Below, in pieces: positions 48,650-58,710 of a DNA stretch of 64,000 bases (position 1 is the first letter of the stretch; every line of letters begins with the position of its first letter). The DNA comes from Apostichopus japonicus (lineage: Eukaryota; Echinodermata; Holothuroidea; Aspidochirotida; Stichopodidae). The notes beneath the pieces are model-generated. The model saw only the letters and a program-made list of their open reading frames with translations, did not search any database and had not been told where the DNA came from. The DNA is taken from the NCBI RefSeq assembly GCF_037975245.1, contig NC_092583.1, positions 11,673,764 through 11,737,763 of the forward strand, read 5' to 3'. Position numbers and translations under genes: made by a program.

Positions 48650-49741
48650 TTAAACTGATGACACTTTGAGAATATTTTTGGAAGACAGTGCGGGTTCATT
48701 TTCTGCAATTCGAGGTTCTAATTCTTTCGTCGGTGACTGCTGTTCCGATACGTTGCGAGATGTGAAGATCTTGCGTACTAAGATGATAATGGACGAGCCT
48801 ATTATGATGACCATACCAGCGACGCTTAGCAACGTAGGTTTAAACCCGAGGAAGATTATAGATAACAGGAACACTATAAAGAAGTCATTCATAGACACTA
48901 ATGAAACATAAAGCGTATTTTCGACGCTTAACCCGTAACTTAGCCCAACGTAACCTAGGCAACTACAAACAGCGGCAAGAACCATACGAAACCTCCCCCA
49001 CGTACAATCTGGAATCGACCATTGACCTAATGGGGTGATAGGAATAGCCAAAATTATCGCCGAAAATGTCATTGTATAGAAAAGTGTTTTCATAACGGGA
49101 ACACTCGTCCTTCCCATAGCTCTTAATGTGACGATATTTAAGCTTATTGCTTGAATGCCAGCGAAGGCAACTAAAGGCGGGAATAGTCCATCAGAGGTGG
49201 CTTCAAATATTCCACTTTCAAATAGTTGAAACAAAAATGGAGGTCTGGCGATCATCAATATCCCTGTAAAAGTAAGTATGACCATTATAATGCCGAATAA
49301 ACCGAAAGGCTCCTTTAATAACAAACGTCCATATAATCCAGCGAACGCAACGTACCCGTATATGATGGCGGAAGCGTCTGCGGCCGGCATGTGTTGGTAC
49401 GCGTAAAACTGACAGAGCGTTGCGGCTGCTGTGAAAACGGTATTTACAGTATGGAACTTAAACTCTGCCATAGAGGATATTCTAATTCTCGTACCTTGTT
49501 GACACATCGCAATCAAACCTAGAAGAGAGGAAATTAAGGCGCGGGAGAACGCCAAAGTGATAGAGCTTATTTCGTCGGCTAGGCTCGATACTAACAGAGC
49601 CATGCATGCATAGGCGCATGCGCAACCAAATGTAGCGATAAGACCACGGTAGCGATGTATCACCATAGCAACGTTAAAGGACCATCGTTTACTGGTGACG
49701 GCCTCCGGTTTTTCACTGTTCTTCAAACTCTGCGATTCCAT
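48650..49741 (-). CDS. Drug/metabolite-transporter superfamily carrier, SLC35G-like (EamA)
   Basis: A single uninterrupted frame of 363 residues begins at the ATG at 49741, with an in-frame TAA about 45 bases upstream. It is a polytopic membrane protein with about ten hydrophobic helices in two EamA halves. A cytoplasmic-like tail rich in Ser, Glu and Pro follows the last helix. Helix ends fit the SLC35G pattern: ITLAFSRALISSLLGL near helix 2, then ADASAIIYGY, LLLKEPFGLFG and ILMIARPPFLF. The second half shows a similar order (LSYGLSVENTLYVSLVSMND). SLC35G members are poorly understood; a transported substrate cannot be read from sequence. The lack of introns fits either an old retrocopy or a gene with its intron in the 5' leader. 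A 95-codon frame just upstream may be an N-terminal extension (see its own entry). Confidence 0.88.
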   Translation of the reverse strand: MESQSLKNSEKPEAVTSKRWSFNVAMVIHRYRGLIATFGCACAYACMALLVSSLADEISSITLAFSRALISSLLGLIAMCQQGTRIRISSMAEFKFHTVNTVFTAAATLCQFYAYQHMPAADASAIIYGYVAFAGLYGRLLLKEPFGLFGIIMVILTFTGILMIARPPFLFQLFESGIFEATSDGLFPPLVAFAGIQAISLNIVTLRAMGRTSVPVMKTLFYTMTFSAIILAIPITPLGQWSIPDCTWGRFRMVLAAVCSCLGYVGLSYGLSVENTLYVSLVSMNDFFIVFLLSIIFLGFKPTLLSVAGMVIIIGSSIIILVRKIFTSRNVSEQQSPTKELEPRIAENEPALSSKNILKVSSV

Positions 49742-49774
49742 GATCAAAGTAAAATCGGTTTTGGTCCTTTTTCT

Positions 49775-50062
49775 TTAATTCTTAAATTTCTTATTGAGAT
49801 AGAGCTGGGGCGTATACATGCACAGCGGAACTTGCATTACAACCTTCTCAAATTGGTAAGCAGAAATTTCTCTTGAAGGACTTATCGAAGATAAAGAGGG
49901 CGATAAACTTCCATGTTCAACTCCGCGCTTCGCATTTGAAACGTATCTTCTGACTGAACCAGAAGGTCTTAAAGTTAGTTTGTTGGTAAGATTGCCGTCT
50001 CTATCGCCATGGAGTATCCCATCATATCGACCGTACAGTCGGCTGTATCTCATTGGTATCAT
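49775..50062 (-). CDS. Possible N-terminal exon or upstream ORF of the SLC35G-like gene
   Basis: An ATG at 50062 opens 95 codons ending 34 bases before the carrier ATG. The first ~72 residues look protein-like (Ser-, Pro- and Arg-rich, with SLSPSLSSISPSREIS). The last ~20 look like AT-rich non-coding sequence. A phase-0 donor after QFEK (GTTGTA, weak) could join a phase-0 acceptor after GAATCGCAG, inside the carrier frame at residues 4/5, through a very short intron of about 120 bases. It may equally be an upstream ORF or chance. Confidence 0.3.
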   Translation of the reverse strand: MIPMRYSRLYGRYDGILHGDRDGNLTNKLTLRPSGSVRRYVSNAKRGVEHGSLSPSLSSISPSREISAYQFEKVVMQVPLCMYTPQLYLNKKFKN

Positions 50063-50694
50063 CTAGCTTAATCTGTGACATCAAAGTAAGTTATACCAAT
50101 GACCACCAGTCACCTTCGTCATATTCTATGAAAAGGAATTAAAAGAGAAAAGCAAATGATCAATTTCAATTTACCTAAACAGTTCACGTTCACGTCTACA
50201 CAATATACAGTTTTACCAGGGAGTTGTTCCATAACAACCCATTGGTTATACAGTACGTTCCGAACACTTTCTTTATAGAGATTTCATTATAAATGCAAAT
50301 TGATGACATACAGAAGGAAACTACATTATGACACAACAAACTCCTTGTTAAAAACAAATCCCCCACCCCACCCTCCCCCCCCCCCTCACGCACAGACACA
50401 AACTCACTCCCTCACTATATCCAACCATTGGAACCTTAATCATTTAAGCCATAATAATTAAAGTCTATATCTTTTGGCTATGAAACGCAGAAGATCCTGT
50501 TAGTTGGACTCGTGCCAACTGTCTGCCGACAGCAAATTTCATGTAAGTTTATAAGCTATACTAACTATAACAACATCAGTTATGTACTGTGCATATATGT
50601 ACGGCGCTTATAGCACTAACTATAGTACAGTACTGTGTTGTGCATATGTATGAGTTGCTATTATCATGCCAAGCACGGCGACAAATTTTCCTTC

Positions 50695-50978
<284 letters not shown>

Positions 50979-51139
50979 AAACTGTTAGCAAACTGCTTGT
51001 CCACTAGAGAGCCTGTGTAATAGAATGTGTAAAAGTAAGTTGGCCTGACGTTTCGATCCTAGCAGGATCTTCTTCAGAGGCTAAATGACAAGTACAGTAA
51101 CAGAAGGGACAAAAACACGCACAGAATACAGACAGGTTA

Positions 51140-51400
51140 ATGAGCACGGTGAACACAATGAGATGGATGAAAGGGGATTGTAAGTAGACAAAGGATGGTG
51201 AGAAGAAAGCAACAGGGAAAGAGGAGAGGTAGGAGATAAACAGTGGAGGGACAAAGAGAGGATTAAAGGAACAGGGTAGGGAATATACTGGAGAGGGACA
51301 AAGACAGAAAGGTGTGGAGAAAAAAGGAGTGGAAGAGAGCTGTGGGAGGATGAGTGAAAGTGGGGGGGGGGAGGGCACAAGGGGAGAAGGAGTGGGGGAC
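51140..51400 (+). repeat. Purine-rich (GA) tract
   Basis: About 260 bases of mostly A and G with GGAGAGG and GAAAGG motifs, followed by a second TA tract at 51431-51471. Confidence 0.75.
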
Positions 51401-51426
51401 AGAAGAAAAGTTAGTCATGTCCTTCC

Positions 51427-51474
<48 letters not shown>

Positions 51475-53907
51475 CATGCACGGTCAAAGAGTAGGCCTAT
51501 ATAGCCTACCGCAAGAGATAAACAGCCTTGGATACAAATCCTTCAAAACTTCAGTGTCCAACGGTGGTTTCAATAAGATTTAGTGCAAAGCTTACATGTA
51601 CAAATTATACGAGCGAAGAAGAACCACTGACCTCTACCGGTCCCTACAGTGTTCACATCAATACATAGTTAGTCACAGATCGGTAAATTACGGCGGATGG
51701 CCTGCCCAGCATTCCATTGTAGGACTGAAATGTCAGTGCTATGCATCTGGCCACAGTTCAGTGCAAACTGTGCTGTTGGGCCTAGGGTTGTATTTTAGGC
51801 TTTTCAAGAAACTTCACTCAAAGACAGACCCTGGACACGAAACACCAAACAAGTTGATCCACTCTCAATAACCAGTCCCGTACATCGATATTGTCAGGCG
51901 CTATTTCTTGCCTGAAGGTAGCACACGCCTATTAAAGGTCCCATTGACTTACACACTAAATCACAAAAGTCACAATGTGGTCTCTAATTCTATACATAAT
52001 TTCTAACTAGCTAAACGCTACCCATCACTGGATGACTGACAATTAGTTGGCCATTCCATCAGTAGTAAACAATGTTCGTACGCTGCTCCTAGGAGGCCTA
52101 AAGGGGTCTAAAAATTGTCTCAATTCAAATTTAAGCTGTAAATAGAATTCTTTGTTCACCTTTGGTCAACTTTAAAATTACAACCTTGTGCACGATTTCC
52201 TTCCATATTTCAGTTTGACACAGCATATATTCATTATTTACCAAATTATAAGAATGGTAAATATACCAATTAGCCTATATCGAAACATTTATCATAATAA
52301 AACAGCGAAGGGGGGGGGGGGGGTGAAGGTGAAATGATGAAAAGCTCCCTCGAAGATCTTCACATGAAGTTTCGTTAGAAATATAAATGTTAAAAGATTT
52401 ACCTCGTGATAGTCAGTTAATGATAATTTCCGATCGTCCGATCCATTTAAGACAACACTGAAGTGAACTAGTAGTTGTGTGACTGCTTGCTAGATAAATG
52501 ATAGTAGTCCTACACAGCAGTAACGGTATGGATTAACCATCAGCTGTGTGTACAATTAGTACCTGCATACATCTATTATGCAGTAGGCTACACTCTAGTG
52601 ACCCTGAGACGAGACTCGAATATTGTATCGGTCAGTACGGTTATTGTGTATGATATAGCCAAGGTATTCGTTTGCCACGAATGAATGGACATCGATAAAT
52701 GAAATAACAGATGTGTAGTAGGTACACGTATATGGTAGGCCATACGGGAAATAGTTGTCGATTTAATGTCCGTATGAACTAACATTATTACAATAGGGAG
52801 GCATACCTTGGAAGTAGAAAGTAGGTTAATTACTATATACTTGTGTATAACGTTTCTGTTGAATGTTGAGCTTGGAAAAATATTTACAACTCAAACACAC
52901 CAAGATATTACTAGAACAACATAGATATATATGTTATAAATATAGTTTCAATGTCATGGTGGGATTATACACTATTTCATAATAAATCGTAAACTTACTT
53001 TGTTACAGTTCACACACCGACGTGATGAAGAACTGATTAGTAACCAAACTGCATGTTAATAATGACTTCGACGACAAGCCAATTTGACAGTGTCATTTGA
53101 CATTGACATTTGAAATTGACATTGTCAACAGCCATTGTTTCATTAGATATTATAATCCGAAATAGATAGCTGTCTGCTCCAAACGCCCAATGAATAACTA
53201 ATTATGCAATATAAGGTTTGATTGTAACAGATATACTATAAATGTATTATGTAGCTCTAAGAGACTAAGGATTTAATTGGACGATACAAATGTTAACATT
53301 AGTACCAAGAGACTAATGACTTATTGATCATGTTTTATCAGCATGTCGTGCAGTAGTCCTGATAATAAGCCAACGAAGAATAGAACAATCCAAAGGTTGC
53401 ATTGTGAAATTAAGATAATAAAGATACCAGAAAAGGATAAGTTCAGTCAACCAAGCATGATGAACAAATAAGCGATTAAGACCTATCGTGTATATATATA
53501 TATGTGATTCGCGTTTCCTTTATAGGAATATCATGTTCACATCTTAACTGTAACATTTAACGAAAATATGTTGTTAGCAGAGAAAATGATTTCCCTGCAC
53601 TTGTTTCAGGAAGAAAGATAAGGCAAATAAAAACAGTTATGTTACCGTAGTCTACATAGATCGTATACCTGTGTCGATACATTGGCAATGTTGACCAACT
53701 TTAATTTCAAGGTATTATAATGTTAGTGCTTTAACGTATGCAAAGTTCGTAGATTTGATTATCATATTAAATGACTTTGTCATGTTTATACAAAACTAAC
53801 AACCCGCACAATTGTTTAAAATAAATTTCCTTAGATTTGGATTTATGTACTTTCAAATCTTGAAAATTTACATTGCAAATTAAACAAACAAAAAACTGCG
53901 AAATAGA

Positions 53908-54056
53908 ATTAATACCGGCATTAATGGAATTAATACCGGCATTAAATAGAATTAATACCGGCATTAAATAGAATTAATACCGGCATTAAATATAATTAAA
54001 ACCGGCATTAAATAGAATTAATACCGCCATTAAATAGATTAATACCGGCATTAAGT
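53908..54056 (+). repeat. 22 bp tandem array (ACCGGCATTAA)
   Basis: Seven units of AATTAATACCGGCATTAAAT with small changes. TTAATACCGGCATTAA is itself nearly palindromic, so it could bind a dimeric protein. Confidence 0.9.
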
Positions 54057-54250
54057 AGACCAATCACATTAGCGAAGCTGTTATCATGCTCTGAGCTAGT
54101 GTTAATCCCTCTTGCTGTAGCGTGAAAGCAGCGCGCAGTTATTGCTGCTGTATAAAGCAAAGCACAACGCAAAGGCACGCATGATAGACAGAGTACAATA
54201 TCTGTGTGATTTTCGTCGAGAAGCGAACGATACTTGTAGGTTATTGACAA

Positions 54251-54493
54251 ATGTTGACTCCCAATCCCACACAATCTGATGTTTTACCAGTTCGCAATGC
54301 TTTGAACCGGTTTGTTAATCTTCGAAGAGCATTACGCCATGCAAAGCTTGGAAGACTCCTGAATGAAGACGAGTACAATGTCGCATCAGTGTCTCTGGAT
54401 GAACTAACGGGGGAAGTTTCACGCCGGACACAAGAGGCTGGAAACTTGTTAATAACATTGCATACGGTAGCGCAACTTAAGTTGCAGTGCTAA
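54251..54493 (+). CDS. Hypothetical 80-residue ORF inside the 52.7-54.7 kb element
   Basis: An ATG-started frame with mixed composition: NALNRFVNLRRALRHAKLG, then LNEDEYNVASVSLDELTGEV. It looks protein-like, is predicted mostly helical by eye, and has a basic first half and an acidic second half. It is framed by ACCGGCATTAA units on both sides. I recognise no family. A frame of this length can occur by chance. Confidence 0.3.
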   Translation: MLTPNPTQSDVLPVRNALNRFVNLRRALRHAKLGRLLNEDEYNVASVSLDELTGEVSRRTQEAGNLLITLHTVAQLKLQC

Positions 54494-54769
54494 CTAAACA
54501 AAGATGATCTACTTAATGCCGGTATTAATTATGTTTAATACCGGCATATGAAGCTACATGGTAATTGGATGGGATTTAATGCCGGTATTAAATAGAATTA
54601 TTACCGGTAATAATGTTAGTTCATACGGTAATTAAATCAGCAATTATTTCCCGTATGGTCTACCATATACACGTAGTCTAAGTTCCTCTTGCTTATATGT
54701 AACTGGAATAGCGGTACAGGTTATCATAAGTATATTCTTCTGGCTCAATTAATGCTTTTCCTCAAGATT

Positions 54770-56245
54770 TGAAAAAATGATAAGGGTATATAAAGCCTTA
54801 CAAAATGATCATATTTGGGCCAAAAATTAGGGGCTCAAATTTGTGTCAGGATACTCATACGTATTCTTACGTCTCAATGATTGCTTTTCCTCGAGATTAA
54901 AGTGGAGATTGTGGAGTTTTAAGCGTCAATCCGCATATCAATATAGTCAAATTATGAATCATAATTATATTCAAAAGACGGTCCAATGGAAACGATTTAT
55001 CACAAAATATATTCCTGATTTATAAAGAGAAGATCGCTCTACTCCATGTACATCAGTTTGGGAAGATTTGAAAAAGTCGCGATTTTGGTCAAAATTTGAA
55101 AAAATGATAGGGGTATAGCCTTGCAAGATTATCATATTTGGGCCAAAATGAAGCTTCTCAAGTTTGTGTCAGGATACTCATACGTATTCTTCCGGCTCAA
55201 TTTTTGCTTTTCCTCGAGATTAAAGTGTAGATTGTGGAATTTTAAGCGTCATTCCGCATATCAATATAGTCAAATTATGAATCATAATTATATTCAAAAG
55301 ACGGTCCAATGGGAACGATTTATCACCAAAGATATGCCTAATTTATAAAGAGAAGATCGCTCTACTCCATTTACATCAGTTTGGGAAGATTTGAAAAAAA
55401 TCGCGATTTTGGTCAAAATTTGAAAAAATGATAGGGGTATAGCCTTGCAAGATTATCATATTTGGGCCAAAATGAAGCTTCTCAAATTTGTGTCAGGTTA
55501 CTCATACGTATTCTTCCGGCTCAATTTTTGCTTTTCCTCGAGATTAAAGTGTAGATTGTGGAATTTTAAGCGTCATTCCGCATATCAATATAGTCAAATT
55601 ATGAATCATAATTATATTCAAAAGACGGTCCAATGGGAACGATTTATCACCAAAGATATGCCTGATTTATAAAGAGAAGATCGCTCTACTCCATTTACAT
55701 CAGTTTGGGAAGATTTGAAAAAGTCGCGATTTTGGTCAAAATTTGAAAAAATGAGAAGTGTATAGCCTTACATAATTGTCATATTTGGGTCAAAAAATGA
55801 AGCTTCTCAAAATTGGGTCAGGATACTCATACGTTTTCATCCGGCTCAATTTTTGCTTTTCCTCGAGATTTAAAGTAGAGATTGTGGAATTTTAAGCGTC
55901 AATCCGCATATCAAAATAGTCAAATTATGAATCAAAATTATATTCAAAAGACGGTCCAATGGAAACGATTTATTACCAAAGATATGCCTAATTTATAAAG
56001 AGAAGATCGCTCTACTCCATTTACATCAGTTTGGGAAGATTTGAAAAAAATCGCGATTTTGGTCAAAATTTAAAAAAATGATAAGGGTATAGCCTTACAA
56101 AATTATCATATTTGGGCCAAAAATGGAGCTTCTCAAATTTTTGTCAGGATACTCATACGTACTCTTACGGCTCAATTATTGCTTTTCCTCGAGATTAAAG
56201 TGGAGATTATGGAGTTTTAAGCGTCAATCCGCATATCAATATATA
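54770..56245 (+). repeat. 324 bp tandem repeat (satellite-like), about 4.5 copies
   Basis: TCAGGATACTCATACGT-type blocks, CTTTTCCTCGAGATTAAAG, AAGCGTCA-TCCGCATATC and AGACGGTCCAATGG recur at 324-base spacing (for example frames at 55121 and 55445). The middle copies are nearly identical and the outer ones more diverged. The 60-75 codon frames in each copy are shadows of the unit. Confidence 0.93.
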
Positions 56246-56522
56246 TAACAGTTAACCTAGTGCAACAGACTCACTGGAATAGTTATGGATAGAGTGTATG
56301 TGTATGAATAGAGTATGTGCAGTGACCCGTGCAGTCTATAGTATACCGTACTGTAATGAATATACTCCGCTATATGCCTATATTAAACACATACATTGTA
56401 GAATACGTGTAAATTCTTGATTTCATACTTAATGACGATCACATCAAACCACTAAATATCATTTAGAGAATTGAGTTTCTGGCGGTCTCTCGTGACTCTC
56501 TGATATAATTTTAGATTGGAAG

Positions 56523-56525
56523 ATG
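56523..56525 (+). CDS. Fucosyltransferase exon 1: start codon only
   Basis: The sequence GGAAGATG|GTGAGTAA places an ATG directly against a near-perfect donor, and the phase (0) matches the next exon. The exon at 57232 has no in-frame ATG before the signal anchor; its frame runs back only into the pyrimidine tract of its own acceptor. Joining gives MVDNIWSSISGRKLLL, a typical short cytoplasmic tail. Confidence 0.6.
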
Positions 56526-58710
56526 GTGAGTAAAGTTTCTAGAACATACCAAGTCTCGTTTTGTTTCATGTAAATATTTCGTTGAACTCAGTGATGCCTT
56601 TTTACTTGTGTTCATGTTTCTTGCTAAACGTTATTACACCGTATTGTACTCGTTTATAGCTCAATTAGATAATGCTTTTCTACCGGTACACTATGCACAA
56701 CGTTGTTTTTAACTTCGGCATGTTTTATATGAAGATCATTCTTCGCCGGCATGCAGTCGGCTCCAGGCGCGTAGCCAAGGGGGGGGGGGCGAAGGGGCAG
56801 CCGCCCCTCCCCCTTGAGCATATTTAGAATTTTGTTTTAATGTTTTTATGATATCGCTAGTAATTTCAAAGAGAAAATGCTAAGATGCAACTTACAAGGT
56901 CTGGGAAGTGCTATTTCCAGCGATCTGGGAGGCATTTTCAGCCAAAATTTTCTTGTACACTTCGCGCCAATCATGGTGGCGCTACGCTTAGATAGTTTGC
57001 AATGCCGTTTCTACGGCTCTGATAGTTTGCCTACACTTTCGCCCCTCCCTTGGCTAATTCCTGGCTACGCGCCTGGTCGGCTCTACCCTATGGGGTGAGG
57101 GGGTGTTGGGTACCGTGTCACCTGGGTCCCGCCAGGCCGACCTGGTTCAGCAGATTATGCGCGACACATAGTGGTAATAGCATAAACGTCATGTTTTGTG
57201 TTTCTTGTTTTTTCCCCCGCCTGTTTCGCAGGTCGATAACATCTGGTCATCAATCAGTGGTCGGAAACTGCTATTAATATTTCTAGGAATCGGTTTGCTC
57301 TCATTTTGTGCAAATTTCCTCCTTCTGTATTATAGCAACTATACAAATATAAATTTTAGAAGTCTCGCGATCACAAGGAAATTCTTCACTGACCTGCGAG
57401 TTGTTGACGGAACTCTTAAAGAAACCGCCGAGCGAAATGAATCGAAGGAAAATAACAGCCAGCAGTATCGCATAAACTCTGGTTTCCAGGATACAGAAAC
57501 TTATCTGTCGAGAGGGGAGGAACATATCAATCTCTCTCAACCAGAAATATTTGAAGCCTCGAATTCGATTTCGAAACTGAACAACTTGCAGCCAATAAGG
57601 GTCGCGTTTTATGAAGGATTTCGAGGAGACAGCTGGATTTTCGAGAGATATTTTAAGCCATTTTACTCAGAAATTAGTTGCCAATGTTCGACAGATATTT
57701 CAGAGGTCGTCATAAAGCAAATGGTTACCAAGAGATACGAAACCAAAAATTTCGATATTGTCGTCTTTCCCTATGACGTCACAGTATTACGCGGTGATAA
57801 ATTATTTTGGGACAGACTTCACGAACTGCGTAGCCAGTACAGACCGAATCAGAGGTGGGTGTATGCAACAAGAGAGACTCCCATTAAGCTCAAGAGAACA
57901 CTCATCCCTACACGTTTTACTAAGAATTCTTTCCACTGGTCATCGACATACAGATCAATCTCAGATTTCCCATCACCGTACGGTTATTACCGGACTCGCG
58001 GAATATCTGTCAATGAGACCAGCGTAACCAACTGGGCTCTTCTAAAGTCTGGTCTGATAGCGTGGATGTCCAGTAATAACCAAACAACTTGGCATCGGCA
58101 AAAATTTGTCACAGCTCTAAATTCTCATATAAAGATCGATATTTTTGGTAAAGCCGGAGTACCTTGTGGGAGAAACTCAACAGAATGCGAAGAAAAGATC
58201 AGAGGTTATAAATTTTATCTGGCGTTAGAAAATAGCTGCTGTGCAGAATACATCAGTGAAAAATTTTGGCGCACGTTAAGCTGGGACTGCGTGCCTATCG
58301 TGATCGGACCGTCTAAGAGAGATTATAATAGAGTAGCGCCACCGGATTCATTCATATACGTCGACGATTTCGAATCAATGGATGATTTTGTTCGCTATCT
58401 TCAAGCTGTGGATAAGAACGATACAGAGTACAACAGCTTCTTCAAATGGAAACAGAAAGGAGCCGTGGTGAATTCTTTTCCAGATGCAGGCAAAGATAAA
58501 TCCGATGCAAACAATGAACCGCCAGATCAATTGTATTATTCTTGTAAGAAGGTCTGTGAAATGGCCCAGAGATACCGAATTGAAAAGAAACCCAATTCAA
58601 GAATGCACAGATACTTTAATCCTAGAGCTGGTTACTGGGACGGATCGTGTGGATCATGTGCTAATCATGCTTGGCTTCAACAATTTCAAAAAGGCGACAA
58701 TTCAAATTAA
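56523..58710 (+). CDS. Alpha-1,3/4-fucosyltransferase, GT10 family (2 coding exons)
   Basis: Exons are 56523-56525 (the ATG alone) and 57232-58710, giving 493 residues. The enzyme is a type II Golgi membrane protein that transfers fucose from GDP-fucose to GlcNAc of glycans. Residues 2-13 are a short basic tail, 14-34 the signal anchor, and about 35-120 a long polar stem. The catalytic region starts near 124 (IRVAFYEG). Visible motifs are WVYATRETP, YRSISDFPSPYGYY, DIFGKAG and the GDP-fucose signature FYLALENS...YISEKFW at 329-347. The last is followed by VPIVIGPSKRDY, FIYVDDF and FFKWK. The family pattern FxENS...YxTEKxW is kept, with Ser for Thr. Many GT10 enzymes are 350-450 residues, so this stem is long. 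Linkage specificity cannot be told from sequence. Confidence 0.9.
56526..57231 (+). other. Fucosyltransferase intron 1
   Basis: A GTGAGT donor and a CCTGTTTCGCAG acceptor. It contains the 312 bp MITE at 56764. Confidence 0.6.
56764..57075. mobile_element. hAT-like MITE, 312 bp
   Basis: A perfect 8 bp duplication GTCGGCTC lies at 56756-56763 and 57076-57083. The ends CAGGCGCGTAGCCA and TGGCTACGCGCCTG are perfect inverses. G/C runs lie just inside. It sits about 155 bases before the fucosyltransferase catalytic exon. Confidence 0.92.
57232..58710 (+). CDS. Fucosyltransferase exon 2 (almost the whole protein)
   Basis: The acceptor is CCTGTTTCGCAG and the frame stays open to TAA at 58708-58710. 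It contains the signal anchor and the full GT10 catalytic domain. An AATAAA begins at the base after the stop (58711-58716); a second, more distal signal may be the one used. Confidence 0.92.
   Translation, partial: VDNIWSSISGRKLLLIFLGIGLLSFCANFLLLYYSNYTNINFRSLAITRKFFTDLRVVDGTLKETAERNESKENNSQQYRINSGFQDTETYLSRGEEHINLSQPEIFEASNSISKLNNLQPIRVAFYEGFRGDSWIFERYFKPFYSEISCQCSTDISEVVIKQMVTKRYETKNFDIVVFPYDVTVLRGDKLFWDRLHELRSQYRPNQRWVYATRETPIKLKRTLIPTRFTKNSFHWSSTYRSISDFPSPYGYYRTRGISVNETSVTNWALLKSGLIAWMSSNNQTTWHRQKFVTALNSHIKIDIFGKAGVPCGRNSTECEEKIRGYKFYLALENSCCAEYISEKFWRTLSWDCVPIVIGPSKRDYNRVAPPDSFIYVDDFESMDDFVRYLQAVDKNDTEYNSFFKWKQKGAVVNSFPDAGKDKSDANNEPPDQLYYSCKKVCEMAQRYRIEKKPNSRMHRYFNPRAGYWDGSCGSCANHAWLQQFQKGDNSN

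Larger units (their letters stand above)
52723..54675. mobile_element. Candidate undescribed element with ~70 bp inverted repeats and inner 22 bp arrays
   Basis: The left end 52723-52792 starts TACACGTATATGG. It is mirrored at 54606-54675, where the inward reading is TACGTGTATATGG, then CCATACGGGAAATA and CGTATGAACTAACATTATT. Inside the right half, tandem ATTAATACCGGCATTAAATAG units (53908-54056) lie before an 80-codon frame; inverted single units (54512-54605) follow it. No clear target duplication was found, so exact edges are uncertain. Confidence 0.6.

Noticed and set aside
53908-54056. CRISPR-like regular repeats
   Set aside because: Units are directly adjacent with no unique spacers, and the genome is animal.
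55121-55672. Two near-identical 75-codon frames
   Set aside because: They are the same frame in successive copies of the 324 bp tandem repeat; nothing indicates translation.
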